A stretch of DNA of 39,051 bases from Opitutales bacterium (GCA_030729385.1 JANQXM010000011.1:1-39051), one strand, 5' to 3'; positions 23,393 through 32,374 are shown, counted from the first letter of the stretch. Translations and numbers: made by a program. The notes: a model not told the origin generated them from the sequence alone.

Positions 23393-25060
23393 CTATGAAT
23401 TGGATTTCGCCCAAGAATCTCTTAAGGCAACGGTCCGATTAAAGACCAGCGCAGCGGGGGCAGAAAGTTGGCTGTCGGGGCAAAAATACCCGATCCGCTC
23501 AAACTGACAAGTCTCGCCGACTGGCAGGCTCGTGAGGCTAGGCTCACAATAAGCGATGCTTTCGGTGACGGAATCGGGATTCACAAAATCGAGGAACTCT
23601 TTCTCCTTATCACCTTCGGGCTTTTCGACTGAAAAGAGACGATCAAACATCCGCACCTTGGCCTGCACTGCATGGTCGCGACTAACCCAGTGAATCACTC
23701 CCTTCACCTTACGGTCTTCGGGGTTTTTATTCAAGGTGTCGTGATCCACACTGCAGAGCAGCTTGATTGGATTGCCGGCCTCGTCTTTGATCACTTCGTC
23801 GCACTTGATAATGTAGCCGAAACGTAAGCGGACTTCGCCGTCTTGCTTCAAGCGGAAGAACTTACGGTTGGCTTCTTCCTTAAAGTCGTCCTGCTCGATC
23901 AACAGGTGCTTGCTGAATGGAATCTTGCGTGTGCCGGCTGATTCATCACCAGGGTTATTGATGCCATCGACCTCAACGACTTCACCTTCAGGCCAATTCG
24001 TTAGTTCGATCTCAAGCGGATCCAAGACTGCCATGCGACGAACCGCGACCTCGTTCAGTTCTTGGCGAACCGCATACTCAAGCAGCGCGACATCACTAGT
24101 CGAAGGGACTTTAGTGATGCCCACCGTGGCACAAAACTGACGAATCGCTGCGGCAGGATAACCGCGGCGGCGCATTCCGCAGAGTGTCGGCATGCGAGGA
24201 TCGTCCCAACCTGTGACATGACCACCATCCACCAGATCGCGCAGCTTGCGCTTGCTGACCACGGTGTAAGTCAAATTCAGGCGGGCAAACTCGGTTTGCT
24301 TGGATGGAAAGATACCGAGCTTCTCGATAAACCAATCGTAGAGCGGGCGGTGGTCTTGGAACTCAAGCGAACAGAGCGAGTGCGTGATCTCTTCCAAGGA
24401 GTCACTCTGACCGTGCGTAAAGTCATAGCTTGGGTAAATACACCATGCATCCCCTACTCGGTGGTGATGCATGCGCTTGATGCGATACATGACCGGATCG
24501 CGCATGTTCATGTTCGGATGCGTCATGTCGATTTTGGCGCGGAGCACTTTGGCCCCATCATCAAACTCGCCCGCGCGCATGCGCTTAAACAAATCAATGC
24601 TCTCTTCGATCGGACGCTCACGATGAGGGCTAGGCTTGCCTGGCTCAGTGATGGAACCGCGATAGGCACGCATCTCGTCGAAACTCAGTTCGTCGACATA
24701 GGCATCGCCTGACTCAATCAGTTGGATGGCCCAGAGATACAGCTGCTCGAAGTAATCGCTGGCGAAACAGATCTTCGCCCAGTCGTAGCCCAGCCATTTG
24801 ATGTCTTCTTGAATGGCTTGCACGAACTCATCGCTCTCCTTTTCAGGATTGGTGTCGTCGAAGCGCAAATTGCAAAGACCGCCAAACTCCTTAGCGATCT
24901 CAAAATTCAAGCAGATCGCTTTGGCATGGCCAATCTGGAGATAACCATTCGGCTCAGGAGGGAAACGTGTTTGCACACGCCCATCATGTTTACCAGCAGC
25001 CACATCGGCTGCCACCATTTGGCGGATAAAATCGGTCGGCGTATCGGAAGCGTCTGACAT
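23393..25060 (-). CDS. glnS: glutaminyl-tRNA synthetase
   Basis: Class I aminoacyl-tRNA synthetase charging tRNA-Gln, 555 aa as in E. coli. The HIGH-type motif PPEPNGYLQIGHAK is at about residue 31-44, the KMSKS-type motif VVSKRKL at about 270, and the anticodon-binding beta-barrels end near ERIGYFCPDS. MSDASDTPTDFIRQMV is a family-like N-terminus. The enzyme implies direct Gln-tRNA charging. Co-directional with galK 25 nt downstream, probably one transcript although the functions are unrelated. Confidence 0.97.
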   Translation of the reverse strand: MSDASDTPTDFIRQMVAADVAAGKHDGRVQTRFPPEPNGYLQIGHAKAICLNFEIAKEFGGLCNLRFDDTNPEKESDEFVQAIQEDIKWLGYDWAKICFASDYFEQLYLWAIQLIESGDAYVDELSFDEMRAYRGSITEPGKPSPHRERPIEESIDLFKRMRAGEFDDGAKVLRAKIDMTHPNMNMRDPVMYRIKRMHHHRVGDAWCIYPSYDFTHGQSDSLEEITHSLCSLEFQDHRPLYDWFIEKLGIFPSKQTEFARLNLTYTVVSKRKLRDLVDGGHVTGWDDPRMPTLCGMRRRGYPAAAIRQFCATVGITKVPSTSDVALLEYAVRQELNEVAVRRMAVLDPLEIELTNWPEGEVVEVDGINNPGDESAGTRKIPFSKHLLIEQDDFKEEANRKFFRLKQDGEVRLRFGYIIKCDEVIKDEAGNPIKLLCSVDHDTLNKNPEDRKVKGVIHWVSRDHAVQAKVRMFDRLFSVEKPEGDKEKEFLDFVNPDSVTESIAYCEPSLTSLPVGETCQFERIGYFCPDSQLSAPAALVFNRTVALRDSWAKSNS

Positions 25061-25216
25061 AAGCGGTGAAGCAAAACGCAGCCGATGGTCCTGTGCCAGT
25101 CAAAAAGAATAGAAAGGTAGGGGGCAAAGCGCGTAAGTCCGACAAGGGCGCGGGGACGTCGACCCTACTTGCACGATACGCGGCTCAGACGTGTGGCGAT
25201 GGAGACCAATGTAACG

Positions 25217-25289
25217 GTAGGGACGCCTGCCCTCAGGCGTCCGCTATATTAGCTTCAGCCTCGGACGCCTAGGGGCAGGCGTCCCTACC
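25217..25289. repeat. REP-like pair with 9-nt stems (GTAG head)
   Basis: Plus unit: GTAG, stem GGACGCCTG (25221-25229), loop CCCT, stem CAGGCGTCC (25234-25242). Minus unit: stem GGACGCCT (25263-25270), loop AGGGGC, stem AGGCGTCC (25277-25284), then CTACC, which is the inverted GTAG head. Twenty nt separate the two. Lies between the divergent start of glnS and the convergent end of the EF-hand gene. Confidence 0.75.
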
Positions 25290-25300
25290 CCTATAAAATA

Positions 25301-25687
25301 TCAGTTCTTTCTATTATTACTGCGTTGTTGCCTCTTCTTTTTGTTCTTTGCTGCGTTGGCTTTCCTCTTAGCAGCTGCCACCTTAGCCGCAGCTGCTTTC
25401 TTAGCGGCTTCCGCCCTCTTGTTTGCGACCAACGAGTTTAAATTCTGAAATTCACTCAGCTCCACGCGGCCGTTGCCATTTTCATCGAGTTTTCCGAAAT
25501 GTATCTGCAACTCTTTATTCTCAGAGCGCTGTGCTTCCGACTTCGAAATATCCTGACTTTCGTTCGTATCAATCGCCTTAAAAGCAGCATTGCCCTCGTT
25601 CGCCTTTGCTGGCGCAGCAAATGATAGAGATGGAGCGATCAAGGCCGCACAGCCGATCAGTCAGAGAAGGATAGGTTTTATATTCAT
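25301..25687 (-). pseudogene. secreted EF-hand protein with in-frame TGA in the signal peptide
   Basis: From the ATG at 25687 the frame reads MNIKPILL, then TGA (25661-25663), then LIGCAALIAPSLSFAAPA, which together form a normal secretion signal broken by one stop. After it come two EF-hand loops, DTNESQDISKSE and DENGNGRVELSE, each with Asp/Asn/Ser ligands and a closing Glu, so calcium binding is plausible. The last 40 residues are a Lys/Ala-rich and Arg/Asn tail (ANAAKNKKKRQQRSNNRKN). Translation could restart at a TTG at 25642 (113 aa), but that start lacks the basic n-region. A single TGG-to-TGA change or a sequencing error explains it. Confidence 0.65.
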
Positions 25688-25760
25688 TTTGTGTATTCAG
25701 TCAGTATTTTGGCTTCAGTGCACTAACAGAATGCAGCGACACTGAAAGACCACTTAAGCA

Positions 25761-26744
25761 CTACGCATGATCGATCGCGCTCAATTCCTCATCGCTAAAG
25801 GGCGCGGCTTCCAATCCCGCGAGTATATCTAGAATCTGTGCAGAACGACTCGCCCCGATCAGCGCGGAAGTCACTGTCGAGCGCCGCAACACCCAAGATA
25901 TAGCCATCTGAGCGAGGCTCTGACCACGGACGAGCGCGATCTCATTGAGCGCGCGCACAGTATTCATGGTCTGCTGGACCTGCGCTTCTTGCAGGAAAGG
26001 GCTGTTCACATCTGCCGCGCGAGAATCGGCTGGTATCTCGGTGAGGTATTTATTGGTCAACATCCCTTGCGCTAGCGGCGAGAAGACGATGGCACCGACT
26101 CCAGTTTCGTCTAGCTCATCAAGGAGCCCGTCTTCGACCCAGCGATCCAATATGCTATAGCGGGGCTGATGGATCAGACACGGTGTGCCCAGTTCTCGGA
26201 GGATCCGCACGGCTTCTTTGAATTCAGTAGGACGGTAATTAGAAAGCCCCACATACAGCGCCTTACCTGAGCGAACCGCGGTGTCCAGCGCGCCCATCGT
26301 TTCCTCCAGTGGCGTCTCAGGATCTGGACGATGACTGTAAAAAATATCGACGTAGTCGAGCCCCATACGCTGCAAGCTCTGGTCTAGACTGGAGAGCATA
26401 TACTTGCGCGAGCCCCACTCGCCATAAGGTCCCTCCCACATATGGTAGCCTGCCTTGGTCGAAATAATCAGTTCGTCACGATAAGGTCGAAAATCCTGCG
26501 CAAAGATTTTGCCGAAGTTGCGCTCCGCCGAGCCGGGAGGCGGTCCGTAGTTATTCGCGAGGTCGAAGTGCGTGATGCCGTTGTCAAAGGCGCAATGCAG
26601 CATCTCGCGGCTGTTCTCGAAGTCATCCACATCGCCGAAGTTGTGCCACAAGCCAATCGAGACAGGTGGCAGCTTCAGCCCACTACGACCACAGCGGTTA
26701 TAATCTATTTTAGTATATCGATCCGAGGCAGGTAAATAGGACAT
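25761..26744 (-). CDS. aldo/keto reductase, YghZ (L-glyceraldehyde-3-phosphate reductase) type
   Basis: NADPH-dependent oxidoreductase of the KCNAB/YghZ branch, 327 aa from MSYLPASDRYTKIDY. The catalytic tetrad is visible: Asp and Tyr in HFDLANNYGPPPGSAE, Lys in STKAGYHMW, His in YSHRPDPETP. The cofactor part is SPLAQGMLTNKYL and IGASRSAQIL. Similarity to E. coli YghZ in these blocks is very high; the protein ends at EELSAIDHA, about 15-20 residues earlier than YghZ. A start at 26783 would add 13 residues without family support. Divergent from the ACT-domain gene. Confidence 0.92.
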   Translation of the reverse strand: MSYLPASDRYTKIDYNRCGRSGLKLPPVSIGLWHNFGDVDDFENSREMLHCAFDNGITHFDLANNYGPPPGSAERNFGKIFAQDFRPYRDELIISTKAGYHMWEGPYGEWGSRKYMLSSLDQSLQRMGLDYVDIFYSHRPDPETPLEETMGALDTAVRSGKALYVGLSNYRPTEFKEAVRILRELGTPCLIHQPRYSILDRWVEDGLLDELDETGVGAIVFSPLAQGMLTNKYLTEIPADSRAADVNSPFLQEAQVQQTMNTVRALNEIALVRGQSLAQMAISWVLRRSTVTSALIGASRSAQILDILAGLEAAPFSDEELSAIDHA

Positions 26745-26831
26745 AATGAGCAAAATGGTAAAATCGCCTCTAGGCGCAATCACACATAAAAAATTCGTGC
26801 AACGCGCCCATTATCAACTATAGTGATCGGT

Positions 26832-27293
26832 ATGCCAGCAGAAGTGATGCGTAACCCGGGCGCGTTTGAACCGGTCATTCAGTTTTCGATCCATGCCGAT
26901 AACAAGGTGGGGCGATTAAACGAAATCATTGGACTACTCTCCGTGCATAATGTGCACATCATGGCGCTCTCGATTCTGGATACGACCGACAGCTCCATTA
27001 TACGACTCATCGTCGACTACCCTCAAGAGGCCCAAAAGCTGCTGATCGAGCACCAGTTCTCGTTTGTCCAAAGTGAATTGATCGCCGTTGAGCTGACAGA
27101 CGAGTCCGAGATCAAGACTGTGACCTCCGCACTCGTGCAAGCCGAAATCAACATCCACTACATCTACCCTTTCCTCGTTCGCCCGAATGACCGCTACGCG
27201 CTGGCAATCAGTCTAGAGGATAACGACCTCGCCGCCGATACATTGAAACGACACCAGCTCCGCATCATCGGCCAAGAAGACATCACACGATAG
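26832..27293 (+). CDS. tandem ACT-domain protein
   Basis: 153 aa with two ACT domains and nothing else: first (about residues 12-75) [20 protein letters not shown] ... [11 protein letters not shown], second (about 80-148) [20 protein letters not shown] ... [13 protein letters not shown] pairs bind amino acids and regulate enzymes or transcription; the partner is unknown. A GTG at 26823 precedes; MPAEVMRN (26832) or MRNPGAFE (26844) is the likelier start. Lies 76 nt ahead of a TetR gene on the same strand. Confidence 0.8.
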   Translation: MPAEVMRNPGAFEPVIQFSIHADNKVGRLNEIIGLLSVHNVHIMALSILDTTDSSIIRLIVDYPQEAQKLLIEHQFSFVQSELIAVELTDESEIKTVTSALVQAEINIHYIYPFLVRPNDRYALAISLEDNDLAADTLKRHQLRIIGQEDITR

Positions 27294-27369
27294 CCTGAGC
27301 AGTGATTAATTTTTCCTATTTTGATGAGGAGACTTGCAGCGCATCCGGCAACTACACTTAATAGCCGAC

Positions 27370-27999
27370 ATGCCTCTCAAACGCTCACGCCCCAACACTG
27401 AGATTAAGTTCCAGAACGCCGTTCTAGAATTAGTCGCGACAGAGGGCTGTGCCGCGCTCGGCATCAATGTCGTCGCCCAAAAGGCCGGTGCCGACAAAGT
27501 CCTGATCTACCGCTATTTTGGCGACTTGGACGGACTACTTGAAAGAGTCGCAGAAAGCCGCAGTTGGTTGCCCTCGGCCGAAGAAGTCTTGGCATCGGTA
27601 TCGCACCATCGCAACGACTGCACACGCTATCTCAAGGAACTCTTTCATTACATGGTGCAACACATCCAAACGGATGCCACCACACACCAACTCGTGCGCT
27701 GGCGCAAAGCCCATAAAAATCCGCTCACAAATCACTTCAGCGAAGAATGGCATAGTTTCTGGAAACAGCTCATCACGGAACTCGGTCGCAGCCTCGACCA
27801 CGAACAAAAACTGGACTGGAAACACGCCTTCCACCTCATCGCATTATTGATCGAGTCGGAACTCTGCGGCGAAGGCATGGACTATGATTGCCTCGAAACC
27901 ATCGCAGTGAATCTCAATGCACCGGAAGCCTACGAAGCCAGCGAGAGCCACTACACCAGTGATGAGGAAAGCGACCGCCTACCGACTAATTTACTTTAA
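27370..27999 (+). CDS. TetR-family transcriptional regulator
   Basis: 209 aa. The N-terminal HTH runs over about residues 10-55: FQNAVLELVATEGCAALGIN, VVAQKAGADKVLIYRYFGDLDGLL, the expected TetR pattern including YRYFGD. The C-terminal ligand-binding part has no recognisable ligand signature. An in-frame TTG at 27334 would add 12 residues; MPLKRSRPNTE is preferred. The target is unknown; thyA begins 15 nt downstream, so it may be transcribed with thyA-folA. Confidence 0.85.
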   Translation: MPLKRSRPNTEIKFQNAVLELVATEGCAALGINVVAQKAGADKVLIYRYFGDLDGLLERVAESRSWLPSAEEVLASVSHHRNDCTRYLKELFHYMVQHIQTDATTHQLVRWRKAHKNPLTNHFSEEWHSFWKQLITELGRSLDHEQKLDWKHAFHLIALLIESELCGEGMDYDCLETIAVNLNAPEAYEASESHYTSDEESDRLPTNLL

Positions 28000-28014
28000 T
28001 ACGCGAACGACCCT

Positions 28015-28809
28015 ATGAAAAACTATTTGGATCTTCTCCGCACGGTTCTTGAAACCGGCACCTACCGTGATGACCGGACCGGCACAGGCACCTACTCGAT
28101 TTTCGGCGCTCAAGCGCGTTTCTCACTCGACCCCGACTTTCCGCTGCTCACTACGAAGAAGCTGCACCTGCGCTCAATCATCCACGAGCTGCTCTGGTTC
28201 CTAAAAGGTGAAACCAACATCAAATATCTAAAAGAAAACAAAGTCCGCATTTGGGATGAATGGGCCGACGAAAATGGCGATCTTGGCCGCGTCTATGGCG
28301 CACAATGGACCGATTGGGCAGCTCCAAACGGCGAGCGCGTCAACCAAATCGCCGAAGTCATCGAATCGTTGACCAACAATCCGGACAGCCGCCGCCACAT
28401 CGTCTGCGCGTGGAACCCGGGCGAGATCAAGCACATGGCGCTGCCCCCCTGCCACGCCCTATTTCAATTCTACGTCGCCAACGGCGAGCTCAGTTGCCAG
28501 CTCTACCAACGCAGCGCCGACATTTTTCTAGGCGTGCCTTTCAACATCGCTTCATACGCGCTGCTCACACAAATGATCGCGCAAGTCTGCGGACTGAAAG
28601 CCAAAGAATTCGTCCATACTTTCGGCGACCTCCACCTCTACGCCAACCATGTAGAGCAAGCCAAAGAGCAACTCTCCCGCGAACCGCGCCCGTTACCACA
28701 GATGAAGCTCAATCCCGAGGTCAAAACCATCGACGGCTTCACCTACGAAGACTTCGAACTCGTCAACTACGATCCTCTCCCCGCCATTAAAGCACCCATC
28801 GCAGTCTAA
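28015..28809 (+). CDS. thyA: thymidylate synthase
   Basis: Methylates dUMP to dTMP using methylene-tetrahydrofolate. 264 aa, same length as E. coli ThyA. Seen: [22 protein letters not shown], nucleophilic Cys in [32 protein letters not shown] and [12 protein letters not shown]. The folA gene follows after 36 nt; DHFR regenerates the folate oxidised by ThyA, so the pairing makes sense. Confidence 0.97.
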   Translation: MKNYLDLLRTVLETGTYRDDRTGTGTYSIFGAQARFSLDPDFPLLTTKKLHLRSIIHELLWFLKGETNIKYLKENKVRIWDEWADENGDLGRVYGAQWTDWAAPNGERVNQIAEVIESLTNNPDSRRHIVCAWNPGEIKHMALPPCHALFQFYVANGELSCQLYQRSADIFLGVPFNIASYALLTQMIAQVCGLKAKEFVHTFGDLHLYANHVEQAKEQLSREPRPLPQMKLNPEVKTIDGFTYEDFELVNYDPLPAIKAPIAV

Positions 28810-28812
28810 CTA

Positions 28813-28845
28813 CTCGCATCACGCATCTCATATCTCGCATCTCAA
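28813..28845 (+). repeat. heptamer repeats ending at the folA ATG
   Basis: CTCGCAT, CACGCAT, CTCATAT, CTCGCAT fill 28813-28840, followed by a partial fifth unit CTCAA and the folA ATG at 28846. It fills nearly the whole thyA-folA spacer, and no Shine-Dalgarno sequence is present. Confidence 0.7.
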
Positions 28846-29307
28846 ATGAACACCTACAAAGCCATTGCCGCCATGGCAGAAAATCGCGCGATTGGGAACG
28901 CTGGCGACATACCTTGGCATCTACCTAAGGACTTCCAGTGGTTCAAAAAAACAACCATGGGCCAAATCCTGGTCATGGGACGCAAGACTTACGAATCCAT
29001 TGGACGCCCACTCCCCGGTCGTGAAACCTTCGTCCTCAGTCGGAAACCACAATCCATTCCCGGCGTCCACAGTTTCACAGATCTGGAAATGCTGGATCAC
29101 CTGCAAACCGATAAAACCATTTGGATCGCTGGTGGCGGTGAAATCTACCGCCAGATGCTCCCTCGCTGCGAAGCGCTTTACCTGACCCGCGTGCATCGCA
29201 CAGTCGTAGGCGACGCCTTTTTTCCCGAATTCGAAGATCAATTCAGCCTCAAAGAAATTATGCTTCAGAACGACGATTTCACCATCGAACACTGGGTGCG
29301 CAACTAA
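28846..29307 (+). CDS. folA: dihydrofolate reductase
   Basis: NADPH-dependent reduction of dihydrofolate; 153 aa. The active-site region AIGNAGDIPWHLPKDFQWFK, cofactor motif MGRKTYESIGRPLPGR and IAGGGEIYRQML with the conserved GG are all present. Second gene of thyA-folA; a thioredoxin-like gene follows after 9 nt. The ATG is preceded by 7-nt repeats. Confidence 0.96.
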   Translation: MNTYKAIAAMAENRAIGNAGDIPWHLPKDFQWFKKTTMGQILVMGRKTYESIGRPLPGRETFVLSRKPQSIPGVHSFTDLEMLDHLQTDKTIWIAGGGEIYRQMLPRCEALYLTRVHRTVVGDAFFPEFEDQFSLKEIMLQNDDFTIEHWVRN

Positions 29308-29316
29308 ACGATCATC

Positions 29317-30036
29317 ATGAAAACCACATACTTTGCCACCGCTTTACTCCTCATCGTCTCTGCAGCCTGTAGTGCAGATATCCGCACTTGGACAGACACG
29401 CAGGGACGCTCGATGGAAGCCGAGTTTGTTCGCGTCGATGGCGATAAAGTCAGCTTTCAAAAGCCAGACGGCATGCGCTACGGGTTCCCCCTCGCTCAAC
29501 TGTCACAGGCTGACAAAGACTATATCAAAAGCCTCAACGAATCCGACAGCAACGCCGGTAGCGGAGCCGCCGCACTAGAACAAAGTGAGCTGGCCGAGTG
29601 GTTAGAACAAAACCTAGTCGGGGTGGACGGCAAAAAAGTCGCTCGCCTCAGAGAAAGCCACCTCCCTCAGGCAGAATACATTGCCATCTACTATTCCGCT
29701 TCTTGGTGCCCACCTTGCCGTAAATTCACCCCTGTGCTAGTCGATTTCTACAACGAAAAGCGCGCAAAACATGACAATTTTGAATTGGTCTATGTCAGTT
29801 CCGACAACACCGAAGAAGCCCAAGAGAAATACATGCTCGACGACAAGATGCCTTGGCCTGCCGTAAAATTCAGCAAAGCGAAAGAAAAAGTAGCCAAACA
29901 ATATGCCGGTTCGGGCATCCCCTGCCTCGTAATACTCGACCGTCAAGGCAACGTCCTAAAACATAGCTATGTGGACGGTAAATATGTCGGTCCCACCGTC
30001 GTTATGAACGAACTGGGCAAACTGCTGGGCAAATAA
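29317..30036 (+). CDS. exported thioredoxin-like protein with SHD1 domain
   Basis: 239 aa. Signal peptide about residues 1-20 (TALLLIVSAACSA region), then an SHD1/SLA1-homology domain (about 22-72: RTWTDTQGRSMEAEF ... YGFPLAQLSQADKDYI), a linker, and a nucleoredoxin/tryparedoxin-type thioredoxin fold (about 100-239) with the active site SASWCPPCRKF at about 129-139 and the cis-Pro region GSGIPCLVILD. SHD1 fused to redox domains is common in Verrucomicrobia and Planctomycetes. Likely a periplasmic thiol-disulfide protein. Starts 9 nt after folA. Confidence 0.9.
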   Translation: MKTTYFATALLLIVSAACSADIRTWTDTQGRSMEAEFVRVDGDKVSFQKPDGMRYGFPLAQLSQADKDYIKSLNESDSNAGSGAAALEQSELAEWLEQNLVGVDGKKVARLRESHLPQAEYIAIYYSASWCPPCRKFTPVLVDFYNEKRAKHDNFELVYVSSDNTEEAQEKYMLDDKMPWPAVKFSKAKEKVAKQYAGSGIPCLVILDRQGNVLKHSYVDGKYVGPTVVMNELGKLLGK

Positions 30037-30047
30037 GCCCTCGCAAA

Positions 30048-30374
30048 CTACTCCGACTTCGAAGGTGCCCCTGCAACATACAGCAGGAAGATCACATTCA
30101 CACCTGGCACCAGCATAAGCAGGCTGAAATAGGCAGCTTTGCCAATATCACGCAGGCGCTTCAGCAACTGCATCAACCCGATAAAGCCACAAATCAATGC
30201 GGCCACGATCGTCAAAAAGATGGCCAAGGTCCCGAATGTGCCGTGATGCCAATGCGCGAAAAAGCGCGATGCCGCTTCGTAAACCGCAAAAACTAGCACC
30301 GCCAGAATGACGATACGAAGGATAAAGGAGAAACGACCGAGGCGGCCTTCAGAGCTGATAAGACTTTCTTTCAT
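30048..30374 (-). CDS. DUF805-type small membrane protein
   Basis: 108 aa with three hydrophobic segments (about 17-37, 45-70, 78-103). Opening GRLGRFSFILR and the later LLKRLRDIGKAAYFSLLML correspond to the GR(x)nR and LRDIG marks of DUF805 proteins. Function unknown. Convergent with the thioredoxin-like gene (11 nt apart) and divergent from mutL. Confidence 0.75.
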   Translation of the reverse strand: MKESLISSEGRLGRFSFILRIVILAVLVFAVYEAASRFFAHWHHGTFGTLAIFLTIVAALICGFIGLMQLLKRLRDIGKAAYFSLLMLVPGVNVIFLLYVAGAPSKSE

Positions 30375-30489
30375 GTGTGTGCAAAAAGGTTAATACCGCA
30401 GATGTTTACGAAAGACCGCCGGATCGCAATAAAAACCTGCAAGCTATAATTTGTTTTGCAGCCACGCCCACCTGCTTCACAAAATACAC

Positions 30490-30531
30490 CCGTATCTCGT
30501 ATCCCGCATCTCGCATCTCGTATCCCACTCC
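30490..30531 (+). repeat. heptamer repeats ending exactly at the mutL ATG
   Basis: Units CCGTATC, TCGTATC, CCGCATC, TCGCATC, TCGTATC and a diverged CCACTCC follow without gap from 30490 to 30531; the mutL ATG is at 30532. Consensus YCGYATC. It occupies the place of the ribosome binding site. Confidence 0.8.
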
Positions 30532-32319
30532 ATGTCCTCCATCCGTATACTGTCCGACCGAGTCGCCAATCAGATCGCCGCTGGCGAAGTGATTGAGCGC
30601 CCTGTAGCAGTGGTCAAGGAACTGATCGAGAACAGCATCGATGCTGGTGCCACACGCATCGAGGTCGAGTTTCGCAACGGCGGCAAATCCTACATACGAA
30701 TCGAGGACAACGGCAAAGGCATGAGCCCCGACGAGGCTTCGCTTTCACTCGAACGCCACGCCACTAGTAAAATCCGTGAAGCGTCCGACCTCAACGAAGT
30801 CTCCAGCTTTGGTTTTCGCGGTGAAGCCCTACCCTCGATCGCTTCGGTTTCTAAGTTTACCATGCGCACCCGCACCGAAGGCTGGGACCATGGCACCGAA
30901 ATTCTGATCAATGGCGGTAAACTGATCGAAAAGAAAGAATGCGGCATGCCTATCGGCACCGTGATCGAAGTCGCCAACCTCTTCAACTCAGTCCCCGCCC
31001 GGCGCAAATTCCTCAAGACCGACCCCACCGAAACGGCGCACATTACCTACAACACACGTCTGTTTGCGGTGGCCCACCCCAATGTCGCATTCCGTGTGCT
31101 GGAAAATGGGCGAACTGTATTTCAATCACCCGCCTGTGAAAATCTGCGCGACCGCATCGCCGAAATATGGGGACGCGCGCTAGCCGATGACCTCATGCCT
31201 GTCGATGTGACCGATGCCAAACGTGGCTTTCGCCTCACTGGACTGACCGCCAAACCCGGCGTAGGTCGCTCGACTCGCCGTGAGCTCGTAACACTCGTCA
31301 ATCGCCGACCCGTCGATAGCCGCACACTCGGCTTTGCCGTGCTCGACGCGTATCATGGCCGCATACAAAAAGGCCGCTACCCGCCCGCCTTTCTCTTTCT
31401 CGAGATCCAACCGCAGGACGTCGACGTCAACGTCCACCCCGCCAAACGCGAAGTGCGCTTCCGCGATGATGGTGCGGTGCGTCGCTTCGTGCTTAGTGCC
31501 GTGGCCGACACCCTGGCTGCAGCACGACCCAGTGCCAGCCAAGCACCAGTAGAGCCACCGACACAAACCGAAGCCATTCGCCCCAAGCCAGCGCCTGCCA
31601 TCGCTCAAACAACTGCCCCGAGCCCACGGTCGACATCCGCTCTACGCCCCGCAGCAGCGACGGCTACCCAGCCGGTAGCCTCGGTCATCTCGACACCCGC
31701 AGCAGAACCAAAGAAAGCCGCACCTGCCGCCGCCAAAGCGCCAGAATGGCAATTCATACGCCGCCTGAAGCAACGCTACGCACTCTTTGAAACGCCACGC
31801 GGACTCGTGATGCTGCACCTCCGACATGCCGACCAGCGCGTGCGCTTCGAGCGCATCTGTAAAGACTTCAAACAGGAAAGCGTCCCCAGCCAACGCTTGC
31901 TCATTCCCACTACTATCGAATTTGAACCACTGGCTTCCGAAGCGCTGAACCAACAACTCGATTTGCTCAATCAACAAGGCTTTGAAATCGAAGCCTTCGG
32001 TCGACACTTCTATCGCGTCGGCGCACTCCCTGCTTGGCTGGCCGAAGAGCAAGCCGAGAGCTTCATCCGAGACCTCGTCGATATGATCCGTCAACGTGGC
32101 GACCTGCGCAAACAATCCGAAATCGCTTGGCAAGCCATCGCCCGCCTCGCTGTCGAAGGCAGCCATCAGCGCAACGATGCAATCGCCGACGCGAGCATCC
32201 AACAATTGGCAAACGACCTGCTAACTTGCGAAACACCACACACCTCTCCCTTCGGCAAACCGACTTTCAGCGAAATCAGCTGGAACGAATGGAGTCGCCG
32301 TTTAGGTGGAGAAGGATAA
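30532..32319 (+). CDS. mutL: DNA mismatch repair protein MutL (no endonuclease motif)
   Basis: 595 aa. The GHKL ATPase is complete: [23 protein letters not shown] (about residue 58), [21 protein letters not shown] (about 95) and the [10 protein letters not shown] transducer region. A Pro/Ala linker (about 330-400) leads to a C-terminal dimerisation domain. There the endonuclease motif DQHA(x)2E(x)4E is replaced by [11 protein letters not shown], and the zinc motif CPHGRP by SPFGKP, so this MutL probably has no nicking activity. A start at 30451 would place the 7-nt repeat inside the protein; the family N-terminus [19 protein letters not shown] fixes the ATG at 30532. Confidence 0.94.
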   Translation: MSSIRILSDRVANQIAAGEVIERPVAVVKELIENSIDAGATRIEVEFRNGGKSYIRIEDNGKGMSPDEASLSLERHATSKIREASDLNEVSSFGFRGEALPSIASVSKFTMRTRTEGWDHGTEILINGGKLIEKKECGMPIGTVIEVANLFNSVPARRKFLKTDPTETAHITYNTRLFAVAHPNVAFRVLENGRTVFQSPACENLRDRIAEIWGRALADDLMPVDVTDAKRGFRLTGLTAKPGVGRSTRRELVTLVNRRPVDSRTLGFAVLDAYHGRIQKGRYPPAFLFLEIQPQDVDVNVHPAKREVRFRDDGAVRRFVLSAVADTLAAARPSASQAPVEPPTQTEAIRPKPAPAIAQTTAPSPRSTSALRPAAATATQPVASVISTPAAEPKKAAPAAAKAPEWQFIRRLKQRYALFETPRGLVMLHLRHADQRVRFERICKDFKQESVPSQRLLIPTTIEFEPLASEALNQQLDLLNQQGFEIEAFGRHFYRVGALPAWLAEEQAESFIRDLVDMIRQRGDLRKQSEIAWQAIARLAVEGSHQRNDAIADASIQQLANDLLTCETPHTSPFGKPTFSEISWNEWSRRLGGEG

Positions 32320-32342
32320 GTTCAAAAAGCAAAACCCCTTAC

Positions 32343-32372
32343 TTTCACCCTCACACTCACTTTCATTTCCCT
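32343..32372 (+). repeat. hexamer repeats before the amidase-like gene
   Basis: TTTCAC, CCTCAC, ACTCAC, TTTCAT, TTCCCT run from 32343 to 32372, two bases before the ATG at 32375. Period is 6 rather than 7, and no purines resembling a Shine-Dalgarno sequence are present. Confidence 0.45.
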
Positions 32373-32374
32373 AA

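Noticed and set aside
25066-25272. 68-codon plus-strand frame upstream of glnS
   Set aside because: Its 3' part is the REP-like pair at 25217-25289 and the translation looks random.
30451-30531. Upstream start for mutL that would translate the heptamer array
   Set aside because: The added residues (repeated SRIS/SHLV) match no MutL; the family start is the ATG at 30532.
28813-30531. Heptamer arrays as a CRISPR or minisatellite of phage origin
   Set aside because: Units are 7 nt without spacers, and they lie exactly before start codons.
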